This document shows, piece after piece, positions 33,407 through 45,096 of a stretch of 64,000 bases of DNA. The stretch's first letter is position 1; each line of letters starts with the position of its first letter. The stretch comes from Mycoemilia scoparia (taxonomy: Eukaryota > Kickxellomycota > Kickxellomycetes > Kickxellales > Kickxellaceae): assembly GCA_027575805.1 (NCBI GenBank), contig JANBPU010000045.1, positions 1 through 64,000 of the forward strand. Direction: 5' to 3'. The notes beneath the pieces were generated by a model. The model did not search any database. It was not told the DNA's origin and saw nothing but the letters and a program-made list of their open reading frames with translations. The position numbers and the translations under genes are program-made.

Positions 33407-35615
33407 ATGGCCAGACCCTCCAGAGAAAGCAGCGCAGGCGTTTCGGACCAGGCTCGTCAGCGCCAAAATCGTCGCGATGAGGTAAACCTTAGTCTAAATG
33501 CTAATGACACTGTTTGAGACTCGTATGGGCATTCAGCCGGCCAATAAACTATATTAACATGTGCACCCTCACATATTTTAGGCAATTAGAAAGAAGGCAG
33601 AACTTGATATCAACAAAAAGAAGAGCCAAAATCGCCAGAACCGAAGTGGGCCACCGGGAAGCGGCAACAGTGACTTGCCCACTACTCCAAACAGCGCAGA
33701 TCGTAGGCCACGCGGCTATAACCAACAGAGGAAATATGCCCCAGGAACCGTGGCAGCGCTCCGACCTGCAGTTGCTTTGACCGTTCCTGATGACATAAAC
33801 ATTGTTGAAGCCGCACAGCTGATGGCAGCCAAGAGAGCTGACTCTGTGTTGGTTGTTGGCGAGGACGAGAGGTTGTCTGGAATTTTCACAGCAAAAGATG
33901 TTGCCTTCCGTGTAGTGGCTGAAGGCCTTAATGCAAGGTCAACGCTGGTAAGAGATATCGCAACACCGAACCCATTGTGCGTTACCACAGACACCCAGGC
34001 CACCGACGCCCTAAATACCATGGTCGACAGAGGATTCCGCCACCTGCCTGTTTGCAACGATGAAGGCGATGTCGTTGGTCTGCTGGATGTAATCAAATGC
34101 ATGTACGAGGCCCTTGACAAGATGGACAGAGCTTACCAGACATCAAAGGCGCTTTATGAGGCACTGGAGGGCGTTGAGAAGGAGTGGAGTGTGAACCCAT
34201 CTCACCTTGTATCATTTGTCGACTCAATGCGTGACCAAATGTCGTGCCCAACCCTTGGGTCTCTCATTGATGGAAGCGCACCAATCATGGTTTCTCCAAG
34301 AACAAATGTTCAAGAAATTGCAAGGCTTATGAGGGCAAACAGAACCACGGCCAGCTTGGTCATGGAGGAGAACGGAGATCGAATTGCGGGAATATTTACT
34401 AGCAAGGATCTTGTCCTGCGAGTAGTTGCAGCTGGTCTAAACCCCTCGAACTGCAGTGTAGTCCGTGTGATGACCCCTCACCCTGACACAGTACCACCTG
34501 AAACCTCTATCATTGATGCCCTCAAGCGCATGTACGAGCGTCATTATCTCAACTTACCTGTCGTCAGCCCGGACAGCGAAATTCTCGGCGTCATAGATGT
34601 CCTCAGGCTTTGCTATGCCACCCTTGAGCAAATGAAGACCATTCAGAGGAAGAAACAGGAAGAGCATGGTGGCGGCAGTAGCCAAGTTGGTGCCGAGAGT
34701 GATATAAATGGTGGTCCAATGTGGTCCCGATTCTTCAACGGTACATTACCTGCTGAGCTTGACAATCGCTCTGATACTGGCCACTCCGTTGGCCCCCAGG
34801 GATCTTATCTCGAAAGGTACTCGAACTCACAAATCCCAGAAGTATTCCCCAATGACTCTGCCTCGGTTGCTGAGGACATAAGATCCGCTGTTAATTCTCG
34901 TGTTGGTGAGCAAGAGGCCTTCCCTCCTGGCTTTACCTCTCCAACATACCCCAGTGGAATGCCAATTCCTGCTCACATGCTTACCAATACTGGAAGCCAC
35001 CCTCAATCTGCAACTGCTGCTTCTCAGCTCACCAGCAGCATGAACAAGCCTCCACCCAATGTTCCCGAAGGTCATTATACCTTCAAGTTCAAGTCCCCCA
35101 GTGGAAAGACTCATAGATTCACTTCGCCTAAGGACGATATTGGCAAGCTTCGCAGTACCTTGATAAAGTTAACTACCCAAGACGGAACACAAAATGTTGA
35201 AGAGCTGATCGAAAAGGTAGGAATTGCTTACATTGACGATGAGGGCGATGCTGTTAACCTTTCCACCACCGAGGATCTTCAGCATGCTGTCCAAACTGCT
35301 GAGCAGCTATTCACCTACCGTGTGTCCATACAATTCAATCCCCAGGCCTTAGATCAGTATACCAAAGCCAAAGAAAAGGCGGCCAAGGAAGCACAGGAGG
35401 AAGAACAAAGGAAAAAGGAAGCAGCCTCTGCTGCTGCTGCTGCTGCTGCTGCTAGCCAACCTCCTGCCGCACCCACACCCAAAGCCGTTGATAACGTTGT
35501 TAATATAGGACCATTCGGAGTTCCTGAAAAATATCTCCTACCCACAGCACTGGGTGGTGGATTTGCAGCCGCATTGGTTGTTGTCTTTATTGCTTCAAGG
35601 CTTGCCAAGAACTAG
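33407..35615 (+). CDS. Four-CBS-domain, PB1-domain, tail-anchored membrane protein
   Basis: Two exons (33407-33481 and 33582-35615) give 702 residues. After a basic, low-complexity N-terminus come two CBS pairs, with segments such as DSVLVVGEDERLSGIFTAKD, FRHLPVCNDEGDVVGLLDV, then SLVMEENGDRIAGIFTSKD and LNLPVVSPDSEILGVIDV. A PB1 domain follows (YTFKFKSPSGKTHRFTSP to LYYTYRV-like strand near residue 580). Then comes an Ala tract encoded by eight GCT codons. The last 25 residues, LLPTALGGGFAAALVVVFIA plus a short basic tail, form a single C-terminal membrane anchor. This layout is known in fungi as the Mug70-type family, where CBS pairs may sense adenine nucleotides and PB1 mediates pairing with other PB1 proteins. 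The specific function is unknown. Confidence 0.85.
35430..35453 (+). repeat. (GCT)8 codon repeat encoding poly-Ala
   Basis: Eight GCT codons in frame between the PB1 domain and the membrane anchor of the CBS protein. It is likely a flexible linker and prone to length variation. Confidence 0.9.
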
Positions 35616-35956
35616 GACATGTGCCTTTCTATTGTTGTTATCAAATAATCTCGTTAGTATAATCAGCTAGACGTATTTGGATTCATCTGTTATTATTGAC
35701 AACTACTTTTTATTAACACTGCACACCAGCCCTACCAGTACCTCTCAATCACCTTTATAAAGCATTAGTTACAGCCTGTTAGCTATCCACAGTTTATCAT
35801 CATCATCACCATTATTATTATCATCATCATAGTTTGTCAAGTCCAATTTTAAGCATAGTATAAAATAGTTTCAATCAAAAATGATATTAGCTAAATGTGA
35901 TATTCAAAACAATGGCGTTTAAAAAACATTGGAAAAATGAACTATTGGTCAAGATT
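35616..35956. other. Convergent 3' intergenic region with ATC/ATT repeats
   Basis: 341 bp between converging genes. An imperfect ATC/ATT trinucleotide tract lies at about 35798-35830. No gene is recognisable. Confidence 0.6.
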
Positions 35957-38113
35957 TTAGTCATGTTTCAAGACTAGAGCAGTGCGAGAAGGCAAATATA
36001 CTAAAAGAGAGTGAGCTCTGTTGTTCCAAGGCTCATCCTTTGTGAAAAACTGTGTGCTGTTATCTATGCGACCGTGCCCGCCAAAGTGCTTGTCGTCAGA
36101 ATCAAGGGCAACGGTATACTTTCCAGACCATTCTGTGCCAACCTTATAGTCTGTGTACGAATTGGTGTGATGGAAATTGAACAACCAAAGCAGATTTCCT
36201 TTTTCAAAGACAAGGACCTTATCGCCTTCATTTTTGAGCGACACATATTGGTCTTGAGGCGACGAGAGCCAGTGGAACTTGTCTTCGAGGTGCTGCATGG
36301 CCTTGTCGAAACGATAAAGGTACTTGTATCTGAGCAAGTCATCATCAATAAGGTTGAATTGGCGTCTGGCATAGTGGAATGAGTTTCCGTTGCCTTCGCG
36401 TGGGAAATCAAGCCATTCGGGATGCCCAAATTCATTGCCTTCAAAGTTCAGGTATCCCTCTCCTCCAAGACCTATGGTCACAAGGCGGATCATCTTGTGA
36501 AGTGCAATACCGCGATCGATAATTGGGGTGCGATCGGTCAGATCAGACATGTTGGTGTACATCTCCTTGTCCATGAGCCAGAATGCCAGTGTCTTGTCTC
36601 CAACCAGAGCCTGATCGTGGCTCTCACAGTATGTGATGGTCCTTTCCTGCCAGCGTCTGTTTGTCAGCTGGAAGGAAATGTGGCTCAAGTCCCAGTCATC
36701 GTCACTCTTTTCCTTGAGCAGCTTAATCCACATATCAGGAATCGCCATACTAAGGCGGTAGTCGAAGCCAACACCACCATCTTCAGCTGGGCAGCACAGA
36801 GATGGCATTCCAGAGACATCTTCGGCAATAGTAACAAAGCCAGGGTATAGTTTGTGGCACATGTAGTTGGCAAGCATGAGATACGCTACAGCCTCTTCGT
36901 CGGTATTTCCAGTAAAGTATTCATTGTAATCGCCGCTGAAGCCATAGGCAATTCCGTGGTGCTTGTACATCATCGATGTCACGCCATCAAACCTGAAGCC
37001 ATCGAATCCATAAACCTCGATCCAGTAGCGAAGGTTGGACAAAAGGTAGCGAGTGACCTCGTGGCTTTGGTAGTTGAAGAGACGGCTGTTCCACAAGTCG
37101 TGGCGACCTCTTCCGCCCTCGTGGAAGTAGCATGAGTCGGTGCCATCAAACATGTTAAGGCCATCCTCAACATTGTTGCAAGAGTGCGAGTGGACGACAT
37201 CCAAGAAAACAACCAAACCCATCCCATGGGCTTCGTCGATCAAGCGCTTGAGATCGTCGGGAGGCCCATATCGCGAGGATGGTGCAAAGAAGGATGTGAC
37301 CTGGTAACCAAATGATGCGTAGTAAGGGTGTTCCATGATTGCCATCAACTGTACAGTGTTGTAACCCAAATCTTTGATGCGGGGCAAAACATCTCTTGTA
37401 AACTCATTGAAAGTGCCGACTCTGCCCTCGGGGGTTGAGATACCGACATGTGCTTCGTATATTCTGAGGTCTTTTGGAGGAATAGGCTTCTTGTTTTTGA
37501 ATACATATGGCTGCGGAGGGTTATAGAAGACCGCGTCATATATGGGGCTGACGCTTAGGTCCTGTACGACATACTGACTCCAGGCAGACAGCCTATAAAT
37601 TCTCTCTCCACTTGGGGTCACCATGGTGATCTTGACCTTGGATCCGTGCTTGATCCCAGGTGAGCCATCAGGCTTATTGGGTACGTGGCATGTCCAGACA
37701 CCAAACTGGTCCTTGGTCATTGGGTTTGCCGTGACATCCCAGTTGTTAAAATCACCCACCAGGCTGGCCTCCTTGACACCAGGTGCCCACTCACGATAAG
37801 TGATACCATCCTCGTTGGGCACCAATCCAAAGCGCTCGTAAGCACGACTAAACTTGTCTAAGCCGCCCTCATGCTGGTCGATATGCTTTACCCACTTTCT
37901 GAAGCTGTTGAAGCGGTTCTTGAAGTAGCCGCGATGAGGCTCGAGGTAGGGGTCGTCCTTGAACACGGTAGTGCCATCGGCATCGTCGAGCTCAGAGGTT
38001 GGAGGTGTAGGAGAGCGCTCAAAGTTACCTTTCTTCTTGTGACCCTGCTGGGCCAAGACCAATGTAGCGCCGTTAATGGCAGCAACCGGAGAGGTTGGCT
38101 TATGTTTCGGCAT
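35957..38113 (-). CDS. GLC3: 1,4-alpha-glucan (glycogen) branching enzyme
   Basis: A 718-residue single-exon enzyme of GH13 subfamily 8. It cuts alpha-1,4 chains and rejoins them as alpha-1,6 branches during glycogen synthesis. An N-terminal CBM48 region ([20 protein letters not shown]) precedes the catalytic barrel. Barrel motifs seen are [23 protein letters not shown] with the nucleophile Asp, TIAEDVSG with the acid/base Glu, and [13 protein letters not shown] with the transition-state Asp. [20 protein letters not shown] is also typical. The C-terminal all-beta domain ends near [15 protein letters not shown]. The N-terminus has about 60 extra residues of low complexity before the conserved part, common in fungi. 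Its long upstream region suggests regulated expression. Confidence 0.96.
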   Translation of the reverse strand: MPKHKPTSPVAAINGATLVLAQQGHKKKGNFERSPTPPTSELDDADGTTVFKDDPYLEPHRGYFKNRFNSFRKWVKHIDQHEGGLDKFSRAYERFGLVPNEDGITYREWAPGVKEASLVGDFNNWDVTANPMTKDQFGVWTCHVPNKPDGSPGIKHGSKVKITMVTPSGERIYRLSAWSQYVVQDLSVSPIYDAVFYNPPQPYVFKNKKPIPPKDLRIYEAHVGISTPEGRVGTFNEFTRDVLPRIKDLGYNTVQLMAIMEHPYYASFGYQVTSFFAPSSRYGPPDDLKRLIDEAHGMGLVVFLDVVHSHSCNNVEDGLNMFDGTDSCYFHEGGRGRHDLWNSRLFNYQSHEVTRYLLSNLRYWIEVYGFDGFRFDGVTSMMYKHHGIAYGFSGDYNEYFTGNTDEEAVAYLMLANYMCHKLYPGFVTIAEDVSGMPSLCCPAEDGGVGFDYRLSMAIPDMWIKLLKEKSDDDWDLSHISFQLTNRRWQERTITYCESHDQALVGDKTLAFWLMDKEMYTNMSDLTDRTPIIDRGIALHKMIRLVTIGLGGEGYLNFEGNEFGHPEWLDFPREGNGNSFHYARRQFNLIDDDLLRYKYLYRFDKAMQHLEDKFHWLSSPQDQYVSLKNEGDKVLVFEKGNLLWLFNFHHTNSYTDYKVGTEWSGKYTVALDSDDKHFGGHGRIDNSTQFFTKDEPWNNRAHSLLVYLPSRTALVLKHD

Positions 38114-39711
38114 TTGCGAATAGGATATTTGAAAAGCTTTAAAATAGAATAACTAGGCAAATGTGGGAAAGAAAGGATGGAGGGAGAGATCAATTTAAAG
38201 AAGCCATGATGCACGAATCCAAGCGCCTTTTGTTTGAAAATCAAAGACAACTGGCGATGGTGACGAAATCGCTTTAGATTGGCAGCTTTGCAGCCATTTC
38301 GCAACTAAAGCGGAATCAGCCCTAGCCCAACGCACACCATCCTTCTTTGACTATCGCAATCAATCCATCTCCCCATCAACTTGACAAAGGCCGTCTCTCT
38401 CTCTGACTTTTCAAATGCACAATGTATATTATGTTGGCTGATTGCTCCGGGCCATTGTTGTTGATATAATGCTCTACCACTGTAGCCTGTTTTCTTTTTC
38501 TCAAAGTCTCTCAGATCCTGTTCGGCTTACAAGGCCTGCAGGGTCTCAGCTTATTGGACGGTTGCGGTAAGAGTTTAGGAAGTTGAGTCTTGGGTTGCTT
38601 GATCTATCCCCGTCCTCTCCCCTACTCCTGCGCAAGGCCCACACACTAGCCTTGCTTCCTCACTATCGGTCCAGTTCCCACTACACTCTGCTCATCCCCA
38701 TTATATAATGCTACTTTTGTCCTTGTGTGTAGAAAACCACCAGCTGCAATGCAGATGACTGGATGTTGGATGCAGAAATCCCATGTTGACCTTTAATTTA
38801 AACGAGATGCAATAACACTATTCAGGCTGAGGACTGCTAAAAATCGCTGCTCCAATAGGCTAACATATCTTGGGGAACTGGGATTCCAAGCAACGAATCG
38901 CGATGTCCCTGTTTAGTAAATATCTCTCGCACACAATCACTGCACCGAGTTGCAATGGTTTTAAAGTAAGCCTCTATAGAATAGACAGCAGCTTGCATAC
39001 CTACGCATTCTTATTGCTATCGGCCGATCCTCTCAGAATACGTTAAACCAGACTAATTTAGCTGCAGCGCTCCTGCTATAATTTTCTTGTGCGATCTAAA
39101 AGAATCAGGCCAAGCAACTATTGAGCTTGGAATATGCAGGCATTTGTTGTCTACTATGCTAGATGATAGATGTGTGAATGCAATACATTATGCTACAGCA
39201 TAAACGTGAATGCAAATGTTTGATTTCTGCAAAGGTGCTTTATAATATAGTTGTTTGGCTTGGACCACAAACCGCAAAGGGACCCGCAAATACCTCTTTT
39301 TGTTGGAGTATATTTCCAAAACAAATATTAATCATATTTAGACATTTTCTTTCAAAAAGCACACATTCAACTAAACGCACTGCAAGATGCCGTTGGTTTA
39401 AGGGTTTTATAATTTTTTATACTTCAAAATTCAAATGTAAACGAAACTACTTATGCTGGTGCTGCTCTGCTGCTATTACTACTGCTACTACTACGGCTAC
39501 TGTTATTCTTTCGATTGGTCAAGTGGTGCAGCTATAATCCTAGAAAGGTACGTGTGACTGATCTTAATAAAAACAGATGGATGAAAATAATAATGAAAAG
39601 GAAGGCTTTGTGTTCTCTGTAAAACTAGTGTTTCCACTAGGAGTTGTGATAAATTACGCGCCTTGGACCGGCACTGTTGATTTTGCCTTGGCAAAAGGGC
39701 TTCTACTGCCA
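38114..39711. promoter_or_regulatory. Long upstream region of the branching-enzyme gene
   Basis: 1.6 kb with no supportable gene. The part near 38114 is the GLC3 promoter and leader, and the part near 39711 is the chitinase 3' region. CT-rich and pyrimidine tracts occur near 38340-38410, typical of fungal promoters. Short frames at 39178-39537 and elsewhere are low-complexity. A regulatory role fits the glycogen and cell-wall neighbours. Confidence 0.45.
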
Positions 39712-41268
39712 TTACTTTGTCTGGGCTCCACAATAAATCTGATTGTCTCCTGACTGATAGCATCCAGTTCCTGAGCCACACGGCATAGATATCCAGGAGC
39801 CATTGGAACAGACCTTGAATGTGGTGTCTTTGCCATTGCTATCCTTGCCAGACGAGCATGTCATCTGTCCTGACACTGTGCAAGTGCCGCCTTGAGCTGG
39901 GGGCGCAGTGGTGGGTGGTTGTTGGGGAGCGGGGCTAGAGGAACCACCGCCAGAGGGATTGGATGGCTGAGTGGGATTCTTGTTTGGAGGGGCGCTAGAA
40001 GTAGTGCCGTCAAGGTGGCACAGGGGTCCGATAGTGTTGAGGGCGTCAAGGAGCTCATCCTGATAGTCTCCGTTCAGCGACCAGGTCATCATTCCCTTGA
40101 GTCCCTTGTTCCTGGCATACTCGGCCTTGTGCTTCAATGACTGTGGATCATCATAGGAAATAAAGTAGGAAGTTGAAGGGTTGAAGAGCCAGGGGGTCTG
40201 CGACTTTTCGTCAAAGGTGCGGATCCATTCTCCCCCGGCTTGAGTAGGCGAGGTGAGAAGGCCCTGTCCGCGAAGATTAGCGTACTGCCACACACCAGAG
40301 AGCGAATTTGTGCGTGCGCAAGTATCGTACCAGTACGCATCGTCTTTGTCTCCGTGTGGAACGCCAGACTTCTTTGCTACATACATGTTTCCAGTATCTT
40401 TGGACATATCTTGAGTGGTTTCGACGGCACGTCCGTAAAATGCTGTTCCAGCAACAAGTTTGTCAGCAGGCCACTTAGCAGCAAGCCACTGGTCAATTGC
40501 TTGCTTGAACGAGTAGCTCAATCCCTTTCCAGGAATGTATTCAAATGGAGCATTGGGTCCCGTGGTATCGCTCCACGCACCGTTGATGTCAAAAGCCATA
40601 ACTGAAGCAAAGTCAACAGACTCAGCAATTCCTGAGACGTCATCAAGTGGGCCATTGGGGCCGTCGAAAGGAGTCACTCTGACAGCCAGAGAAATGAGCT
40701 TTCGGGTCGTGGGATCAGTCCCAAACTCTTTGTCCAAAGCCCCGCGCAGATCACGAAGATATTTCTCGAAATTGGGGGTATCGTTCTGGGGGTCAAACAC
40801 ATTGCAGTCATTTCCGAGACGGCCAGGATACTCCCAGTCTATATCTACTCCGTCAAGGCCGTTCTTTCGGATATAGTCGACAATGGAACTAGTCATGGTA
40901 GACTTGGCTGAATCGCTCTTCATGATGGTAGAAAAGAGGTTGGAGCCAGTCCAGCCTCCAATGGACAGGGTAACCCGGACTTTGTTGTCGTGGGCCTGCT
41001 GCACGACCTGGGGAGTGAACCAGTCACCTTCGAATGAAAAGGAGCCATCGGACTTTGGAATTCCAAATGCGAGCTGGAGATGAGTTAGCTTGTTCCAGCT
41101 AAGGTTCTGCATCGCAGCGCGCTTCCAAGATGGGTAGTAGCCAACAATGTAATGGCCATCAGACCCACAGTCTGCACTGACTAGAGAAGGAACCGCCAGC
41201 ATAGAGGCCGTAGCAATTGTCATGAGAAGCCAGGATATGGTCTTCTTGGACTTGATCTGGGATAACAT
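39712..41268 (-). CDS. Secreted GH18 chitinase with C-terminal chitin-binding module
   Basis: A 518-residue single-exon protein. A signal peptide (hydrophobic core WLLMTIATASMLAVPSLVSA) precedes the mature enzyme. The GH18 barrel has the SIGGWTGSN strand and the catalytic DGVDIDWEYPG, with the acid/base Glu in the D-x-x-D-x-D-x-E motif intact, plus MAFDINGAW and MTWSLNGDY strands. It resembles bacterial-type (class V) chitinases. A Pro/Ser/Thr-rich linker (about residues 420-460) leads to a small cysteine-rich C-terminal domain. Its Cys-x-x-G...W...PCGSGTGC pattern fits a CBM19-like chitin-binding module. It probably acts in wall remodelling, hyphal growth or foraging on chitin. No GPI-anchor signal is seen. 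Confidence 0.93.
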   Translation of the reverse strand: MLSQIKSKKTISWLLMTIATASMLAVPSLVSADCGSDGHYIVGYYPSWKRAAMQNLSWNKLTHLQLAFGIPKSDGSFSFEGDWFTPQVVQQAHDNKVRVTLSIGGWTGSNLFSTIMKSDSAKSTMTSSIVDYIRKNGLDGVDIDWEYPGRLGNDCNVFDPQNDTPNFEKYLRDLRGALDKEFGTDPTTRKLISLAVRVTPFDGPNGPLDDVSGIAESVDFASVMAFDINGAWSDTTGPNAPFEYIPGKGLSYSFKQAIDQWLAAKWPADKLVAGTAFYGRAVETTQDMSKDTGNMYVAKKSGVPHGDKDDAYWYDTCARTNSLSGVWQYANLRGQGLLTSPTQAGGEWIRTFDEKSQTPWLFNPSTSYFISYDDPQSLKHKAEYARNKGLKGMMTWSLNGDYQDELLDALNTIGPLCHLDGTTSSAPPNKNPTQPSNPSGGGSSSPAPQQPPTTAPPAQGGTCTVSGQMTCSSGKDSNGKDTTFKVCSNGSWISMPCGSGTGCYQSGDNQIYCGAQTK

Positions 41269-42785
41269 TTATGATATGATGTCGTGTCAAGCAATATGAG
41301 TAGAGAACCGGCTGAAGTTCAAGAGAGAAGAAATTAGAAGAAATAGTTGCTAGTGAGCTGTAGATGTTGAGTCAGATGAAAGGGGAGAGGGAGGAGGTAG
41401 CAGGTTTAAGTACCTTTTTGGAAACAGAGGCATTCCCTGGTCAGGATAGAGCGAATGTGATGAAGAGTCGGAAGAAAACGCTGGTGTCAGGAGTCAGTCA
41501 GGCTGGGACATCCCGCGCATCGCTATTGTTTTGAGTTAGATAGTAAAGCATCTCGGATAGTCAGGGTTTAGAGTATATACGGGAGCCAACACGGTAGTAG
41601 TCAATGAGGCTCCATGAGGTGCATGTACAGACAGAGTGATAGGGAACTGAAGGAATCCAACATCCAACTGACAAAAAGAATAATAAAAACAAAGGGTCAT
41701 CTGGGCAGTATCACGGCAGGAACAGTTACAGCTCTATTACTATCACTACTACCTTCTTGAATGAGATGTTGCCAGTTTTCGGATCATAAAACAACGCACT
41801 TGCTCTAGCAAAAGTGCTATGGAGGCGTACCATACAATCCAGCTTCGTGTTTAAATGCGGGGAGTATAACCAATTAGAAATGTCTAGAAATATCACGGAT
41901 TAATTTGTAAGATATTTCAGTGACCAGGCTTGCATATCTCAAGGTTGGTTTTGGGCGCAATTTCCAAATATTTAAATTGGAATTGTTCCCACAGGTGGTA
42001 TGCTTCATGACAAAAACAATGTCTAATACAATACCGAGGATTTATTTATTGGTTGAGATGGGTTAGTGGTGATTATTTTGTCAAATACCGCAACTGAAGT
42101 GCATGAACAAGTGGTGGGCCATGTGAAAGTGGACAGCTGGCGCTTAGCCTGGCTGCTGGGTAAGCCCATCCATTGGCCGCTGTGACTCTTCAGCCTCCTC
42201 ACCACCATAAAGCGTGCTAATTGGGACTCCTGAGTGGTGGATAGCAGTTGGCAATGACCACCACCCTTGCTAGATGGATCGAGCTCCAAATTCCTGAAAT
42301 TCTAAAAATGACCAAATCCCACATATCAAGCAAGCTAAATTATACAATCAATTAGAATTCAGTATTTTGGCGAGAGCACATAAAAATGCTATTATTCATT
42401 TGGATAGCGCTAAAATTCAGCAACACTTTAAAATGAATCACAGGTAAAAACACAAATATAACGCTGATAGCAATGATGATGTTAGAAATGGTGATTATTA
42501 CTTCCACTACTACTACTGCTACTACCAATAAAATAAAAATACCAAGATTATTGTTGCTAGCAATGATGATCCTTTGAAGGCCAAGATCACAGAGCAAATG
42601 ATTCAGAATAGAGTGTTGTTGTGTTTAAGTGGACAAATTATAGGGGGAGTTATGACTTCACATGTAAACATGGAAAGATACGGAGGAGGATCCATGAGCA
42701 ATCACTACTACAACGCTTGCAACGCCAGCTACCATATTCAATGGATGCCGTATCGGACCATTGTCTATTGCCTGCTCCCACTCAC
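41269..42785. promoter_or_regulatory. Long upstream region of the chitinase gene
   Basis: 1.5 kb between the chitinase start and the 3' end of the next minus-strand gene. GA-rich and simple TAC/ACT trinucleotide patches lie near 41735-41750 and 42500-42530. An 88-codon minus-strand frame at 42023-42289 is not convincing. Nothing else is supported. Confidence 0.45.
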
Positions 42786-43760
42786 TTATTCGTTGTCAAG
42801 AGACTCGTTGACACGGACAGTTTTCCAATGGCCACCAGTAGGAAGAACACGATGGTCCTCGATGTTGGAGGCAGCCTTCATAGCTTCACGAGCCTGAGAA
42901 CGCTCGTACCAGACGGCCTCGTGGTTGTTGGCAAGATCTTCGGAGAAAGCAATAAAATCGGCCCCTGAAGGGTCGCTATTGTTGTTATCCAAGATACCGG
43001 AACTTATTTCGTGGTCATGGGCATAGTGAGAGGCTGCGCTGCTAACTGCACTGATGTGAGAGGAGTATGGTGAATAGTACGAGTCTACCACAACACCTTC
43101 AAGGGAGCCATCCCCTGCTCCTCCTTGCTCATTGTCTTGGTCAGCAAAGTATGACCATGTCCTTGCGTCATGTGAAGCATTTCTTCCTTTGTGCTGGTAG
43201 TCCTTGGCGATGCTGCCTGAAGTCGAGAACCACCTTGCGGGCTGCTGCATTTTATTAGCAGTGTGTAGTGGAGAAAGAGTCGAGGCAGCGGTGGTGGCTG
43301 ATCCTGCACCTGTTGCAGCTGAAATACCTGAATGGCGGGTGAAAGTCAGAATAGGGCTGGCGAAGCAGCCAAGTGCTGCAGACCTTCCTCTGTGCATAGG
43401 GTGTGAGTTGTACAGAAGAGTATACTTGGTCCACTTTTCGGAGATTGGGCCCATCGTTGGAGGGCTGTAGTTGCCTGGAATGTGTTGATGTTTCTCCTGA
43501 CCTCTACGACGCCCGTAGTGATCTGCCCATTTTCTGCTGTTGCTGCTGCTGCCGCCGTCAGAGGCACACTCGGTTGAAATCGAGCATTGGAGGATATCTC
43601 TGTTCTGAGATCCGTAGTCTTGAAGAAAAGCCGAGGCTGGGAATTGGTGGTAACTGGGAAGGGGTGCATAGGAGGTCGTTGAAAATGACGAGGTCAGAGC
43701 ACGGAGCGAGCGCATCTGCTTGAGGGATTTGGAGAAAACACGGGGTATAGCACTATCCAT
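42786..43760 (-). CDS. Unrecognised 324-residue protein, possible mitochondrial presequence
   Basis: I do not recognise this protein. It is a single open frame of 324 codons with no frameshift. The first 40 residues are basic and Ser-rich with almost no acidic residues, and contain the RALTSSFSTTSYAPL stretch, compatible with a mitochondrial targeting presequence. The middle is rich in Ser, His and Gly and looks disordered. The last 45 residues, including DLANNHEAVWYERSQAREAM and LPTGGHWKTVRVN, are more ordered and are the best handle for a search. It lies tandem between the chitinase and the Mdm1-type gene. A missed splice site or a lineage-specific gene both remain possible. Confidence 0.55.
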   Translation of the reverse strand: MDSAIPRVFSKSLKQMRSLRALTSSFSTTSYAPLPSYHQFPASAFLQDYGSQNRDILQCSISTECASDGGSSSNSRKWADHYGRRRGQEKHQHIPGNYSPPTMGPISEKWTKYTLLYNSHPMHRGRSAALGCFASPILTFTRHSGISAATGAGSATTAASTLSPLHTANKMQQPARWFSTSGSIAKDYQHKGRNASHDARTWSYFADQDNEQGGAGDGSLEGVVVDSYYSPYSSHISAVSSAASHYAHDHEISSGILDNNNSDPSGADFIAFSEDLANNHEAVWYERSQAREAMKAASNIEDHRVLPTGGHWKTVRVNESLDNE

Positions 43761-45096
43761 TGCTTGTGCGTGTATAAATATAAGAATGGGGCCGATGGAA
43801 TTAGGGGGGTAATAGTGGCAGCAGAACTTGCGAGAGAGAGAAAGAGTTGAGACCTGTTGTTGGACAATATAAGAGCAGCCGTGTAGAAAAGAAGAACTCC
43901 AAGTATTGGTGATGGTGGAGGCGATTTCTGTGACAGAGAGCAGTAGAAGAAGAAGGAATCTGGTCGGAGCTCAAGGGCGGCCTGAAGCATTAAATAGTTG
44001 CTGTGGATGCATGGTGGATATGATGCGATGCTGAGACCAAGAAAAGGGCACTCTCTAGCCATACCTCTTCGTTTGTTTGCAAGTGACGCAAAGGCAAACC
44101 CGTGTATGCAAACCATCACATTCGCCTACACTCGCCTTGGTCAAACGAGTGGCGATTAAGGACTGCTTTTGCTGTTTTTGGACTTCCCCACTCTAACGAC
44201 TGGGCAAGACAATTTTCCCTTTGCCACCGGATTGGCAATTCTGCTCTGTGGTTGCTGTTATTACAAACCATCAGAAACTGTTTTATCCGCCCTCCGTTGC
44301 CCACCTGTCATTACGAGTGGTCCACAGCAACTGAAGAAGATACTCAACGGGTCCTCTGTCGAAGCCCCTTTTGTATTCTTCTGGAAAGATTGCTGTAATA
44401 CTGTGATGCTCATGCAACACGCACAAATTTATTATCGCCACCCCTGAGTTATTGCCAACGTCCCCTTCTCTCTGACTCTATACTAGTTTTTGATTCTTTA
44501 GCAATAGTCTAGCCAGAAGCCAATTTCTGCACCTCATGCACCCAATTGTCTAAGCAGCAACCACTATAGCCAAACTCCGCCGTTATTTGACCAATTGCAT
44601 TCATCCCTTTGACCTTTGACCTGCTGCTTAAACTATGCACCGAGGCATCCTTGTTCACATTCCTTTCATTCTAACTCCAATAGCCATTGTTGTCTTTTAG
44701 AGGGCATTTTCTCTGCATTAAAATTTATTGACTGCATAAGGAAAATTAACGCTTGTTTTTATAAGATAAAACTATGAAAAATTAATGGCAAAACGTGGTG
44801 CTGATTAACAAATGTGAAGAAAGTAGTGCCTACTAGGTGGCTATGCTGATGATAGAATATTCTTGTGGCGGTATTGGGATGTTATTACCAACAAGCCTTG
44901 TTCGAAGTGCAATCCAAAATATATAATTGTGATGATAACAGTAGCAGTAGAAGCAGTCAGTAATGATCATGCCGTAATAATGGTGGCCGTGATGGTAGTA
45001 GTGTGATGAGCAAATGTTGTGGCGTACGGTCACGTGCAATGTGAGAAAAAGATGTATACAGACTCAGAGATATCCACCACACCAACTGTTTGCACA
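43761..45096. promoter_or_regulatory. Intergenic region upstream of the unrecognised gene
   Basis: 1.3 kb between the Mdm1-type gene 3' end and the start of the unrecognised gene, both on the minus strand. It contains short trinucleotide patches near 44940-45000. Open frames here (for example 44102-44398) are not supported by any family feature. Confidence 0.45.

Noticed and set aside
42023..42289. 88-codon minus-strand frame between chitinase and the unrecognised gene
   Set aside because: No recognisable motif, no splice partners, and length within chance expectation.
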